From an uncultured Chloroflexota bacterium (GTDB taxonomy: Bacteria > Chloroflexota > Anaerolineae > Promineifilales > Promineifilaceae): a stretch of 7,503 nt of DNA. Positions 5,852-7,503 of this stretch are shown here, piece after piece; within the stretch, counting starts at the first letter, position 1, and each line of letters begins with the position of its first letter. The stretch lies in the NCBI GenBank assembly GCA_937958365.1, contig CALFEW010000388.1, positions 1-7,503 on the forward strand, written 5' to 3'. The notes under the pieces were generated by a model. It made no database searches, had not been told where the DNA came from, and worked only from the letters and a program-made list of their open reading frames with translations. A program made the translations under genes and the position numbers.

Positions 5852-7492
5852 TCAGCGCATGGTTTTGTAAGCGTTAATCAGCCCATTCGTCGAAGAATCG
5901 TGCGACGACACCAGGGCCGCGCCGCGCAGTTCCGGCAGGATGGCCTTCGCCAGCACCTTGCCCAACTCCACGCCCATCTGATCAAACGAGTTCACGTCCC
6001 AAATAACGCCCTGCGTGAAGATTTTGTGTTCGTAGAAGGCGATGAGCGAACCAAGCGTCTCTGGCGTTAACTTTTTGAACAGGAAGGCGTTTGACGGCCG
6101 ATTCCCCGCAAACGTTTTCGCCGCCACCAACGTCTCGAGCTGCTCGTCGCTCAGGTGGCTGTTGGCTAATTCGGCGCGGACTTCAACGGCCGTTTTCCCC
6201 CGCATCAACGCCTCCGGTTGGGCGAAAAAGTTAGACAACAACAGCGTGTGATGGTCGCCCAACGGGTTTTGGCTCTGCGCCGGGGCCAGAAAATCGCACG
6301 GAATTAATTTTGTGCCCTGATGGATAAGCTGGTAAAAGGCGTGCTGCCCGTTGGTTCCCGGCTGCCCCCAGATAATCGGCCCGGTGGAATAATCCACCGG
6401 CGCACCGCCTCGTGTAACGCTTTTACCGTTGGATTCCATGTCGCCCTGCTGGAAATAGGCCGGGAAATATTGCAGATATTGGTCATAAGGCAAAATAGCG
6501 TGGGATTCCGCGCCAAAGAAGTTGTTGTACCAGACGCCCAACAGCGCCATGATGACCGGGATGTTTTGGGCAAACGGCGCGGTGCGGAAATGCTCGTCGG
6601 CCCGATGTGCGCCGGTCAGCAGCTTTTCAAAGTTTTCGTAACCCACCGCCAACGCGATAGACAGCCCAATCGCCGACCACAAGGAATAGCGCCCGCCGAC
6701 CCAATCCCAAAACTCGAACATGTTGTCGGGATCAATGCCAAAGGCGGTGACGGCCGTTGCATTGGTAGACAGAGCCACAAAATGTTGGGCAACGGCCGTT
6801 TCCACTTGCGCCGCTTGCAAAAACCAGGCCCGGGCCGTATGCGCGTTCGCCATCGTCTCCTGGGTAGTAAACGTCTTGGAGGCAATGAGAAACAGCGTCG
6901 TCTCCGGCTGCACTTTCTTTAAGGTTTCGGCGATGTCCGTCCCGTCCACGTTAGAGACAAAATGGGCGCGCAGGTCGCGCCGCGTGTAGGGCGTCAGCGC
7001 TTCGACCACCATTTTCGGCCCCAGGTCCGAGCCGCCAATGCCGATGTTGACGATGTCGGTGATGGGCAGGCCGGTATAGCCGCGCCAGACGCCGGAACGC
7101 ACCGCTTCGCTAAACCGCGCCATTTTCGCCAGCGCCTGGTTGACATCGGGCATCACGTTACGGCCGTCTACCAAAATCGGCCGGTTGGAGCGGTTACGCA
7201 AGGCCACGTGCAGCACGGCCCGCCCTTCCGTGTTGTTGATTTTTTCGCCGCTAAACATGGCCGCGATGCGTTCTGCCAACCCGGCCTGCTCGGCCAAAGC
7301 CAGCAAATGCACCAAAGTTTCGTCGGTTATCCGATTCTTGGCATAGTCAAACAAAATCTCCCCAAAACGCAGCGAATATTTGTTGAAGCGCGCCGGATCA
7401 GCCGCAAACAGGTCGCGCATGTGGGTAGAAGCCATCCGCTTGTAATCATCCTGCAAAGCTCGCCAGGCCGCAGACTTGGTTAATGTAGACAT
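5852..7492 (-). CDS. pgi: Glucose-6-phosphate isomerase
   Basis: This enzyme interconverts glucose 6-phosphate and fructose 6-phosphate in the cytoplasm, in glycolysis and gluconeogenesis. The 546-residue product is the long form, close in length and sequence to E. coli Pgi. Visible motifs are GIGGSDLGP (151-159), the phosphate-binding loop SKTFTTQET (205-213), the family signature DWVGGRYSLWSAIG (263-276), ESNGKS with catalytic Glu353, GQPGTNGQHAFYQLIHQG with His384, and FDQMGVELGK with Lys512. The C-terminus SSHDSSTNGLIN is also typical. Nothing catalytic is missing. The ATG at 7492 has AGGAG six bases upstream. The segments ETAV (231-234), TAV (246-248) and KTAV (433-436) are encoded by copies of the AACGGCCGTT-type palindrome, at places where E. 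coli Pgi has different residues. Two stem-loops follow the gene, so it is probably the last or only gene of its transcript; anything upstream lies outside the window. Confidence 0.98.
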   Translation of the reverse strand: MSTLTKSAAWRALQDDYKRMASTHMRDLFAADPARFNKYSLRFGEILFDYAKNRITDETLVHLLALAEQAGLAERIAAMFSGEKINNTEGRAVLHVALRNRSNRPILVDGRNVMPDVNQALAKMARFSEAVRSGVWRGYTGLPITDIVNIGIGGSDLGPKMVVEALTPYTRRDLRAHFVSNVDGTDIAETLKKVQPETTLFLIASKTFTTQETMANAHTARAWFLQAAQVETAVAQHFVALSTNATAVTAFGIDPDNMFEFWDWVGGRYSLWSAIGLSIALAVGYENFEKLLTGAHRADEHFRTAPFAQNIPVIMALLGVWYNNFFGAESHAILPYDQYLQYFPAYFQQGDMESNGKSVTRGGAPVDYSTGPIIWGQPGTNGQHAFYQLIHQGTKLIPCDFLAPAQSQNPLGDHHTLLLSNFFAQPEALMRGKTAVEVRAELANSHLSDEQLETLVAAKTFAGNRPSNAFLFKKLTPETLGSLIAFYEHKIFTQGVIWDVNSFDQMGVELGKVLAKAILPELRGAALVSSHDSSTNGLINAYKTMR

Positions 7493-7498
7493 GGTTAA

Positions 7499-7503
7499 CT
7501 CCT
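7499..7503 (-). promoter_or_regulatory. Ribosome binding site of pgi
   Basis: The minus strand reads AGGAG at 7503-7499, six bases before the ATG. It fixes the pgi start. The promoter is beyond the window edge. Confidence 0.85.

Larger units (their letters stand above)
540..7168. repeat. Dispersed palindrome AACGGCCGTT, many copies
   Basis: The perfect 10-bp palindrome begins at 631, 1010, 2653, 4478, 6185 and 6791. One-mismatch copies that keep ACGGCCGTT or AACGGCCGT begin at 540, 1430, 1442, 2328, 4382, 5728 and 6749. Further copies that keep ACGGCCGT are at 3463 and 7160, and AACGGCCGCT is at 3297. Copies lie in all three genes and in the uvrA control region. Reading frames differ: Thr-Ala-Val at 2653, 6185, 6749 and 6791; Arg-Pro-Leu/Cys at 631, 4382 and 4478; Asn-Gly-Arg at 540, 1010, 1430 and 1442. 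The signal is therefore in the DNA and not in a protein motif. By base composition a given 10-mer would be expected about 0.01 times in this length. Confidence 0.85.

Noticed and set aside
6320..6922. A 200-codon plus-strand open frame inside pgi.
   Set aside because: It is antisense to highly conserved pgi sequence, so it is explained as a frame shadow.

Overview
The window holds three complete genes, all on the minus strand. In transcription order (right to left) they are glucose-6-phosphate isomerase (pgi), the excinuclease subunit gene uvrA, and a membrane sensor histidine kinase. The organism is a free-living bacterium of moderate G+C. I lean towards Chloroflexota, Anaerolineae-like, because of the 7TM-PAS-PAS kinase type, the many degenerate short repeats in the spacers, and a Gram-positive-type LexA box at uvrA. 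That placement is inference and was not tested by search.

Layout. Positions 7492-5852 encode pgi, with a strong ribosome binding site at the right edge of the window. Two perfect hairpins follow it, and the second has a T-tract and looks like an intrinsic terminator. A short control region for uvrA comes next (about 5754-5629). It contains an inverted repeat, an extended -10 element, a GAAC-N4-GTTC LexA/DinR-type operator, and a 7-nt repeat array that runs up to the start codon. Positions 5628-2644 encode UvrA, which carries an in-frame 32-residue insert made from an inverted pair of 7-nt repeat arrays. A 214-bp spacer with another inverted repeat leads to the kinase at 2429-261. Positions 1-260 hold no gene, only a further imperfect inverted repeat.

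The genes do not form an operon and have unrelated jobs: central carbon metabolism, DNA repair and signalling. The unusual content is at the DNA level. The palindrome AACGGCCGTT and close variants recur about every 500 bp, in all three reading frames of all three genes and in the uvrA control region. This resembles the cyanobacterial HIP1 phenomenon. Four separate stretches of short tandem repeats are present, mostly of period 7 and three of them arranged as inverted repeats. One lies inside an essential-type repair gene.
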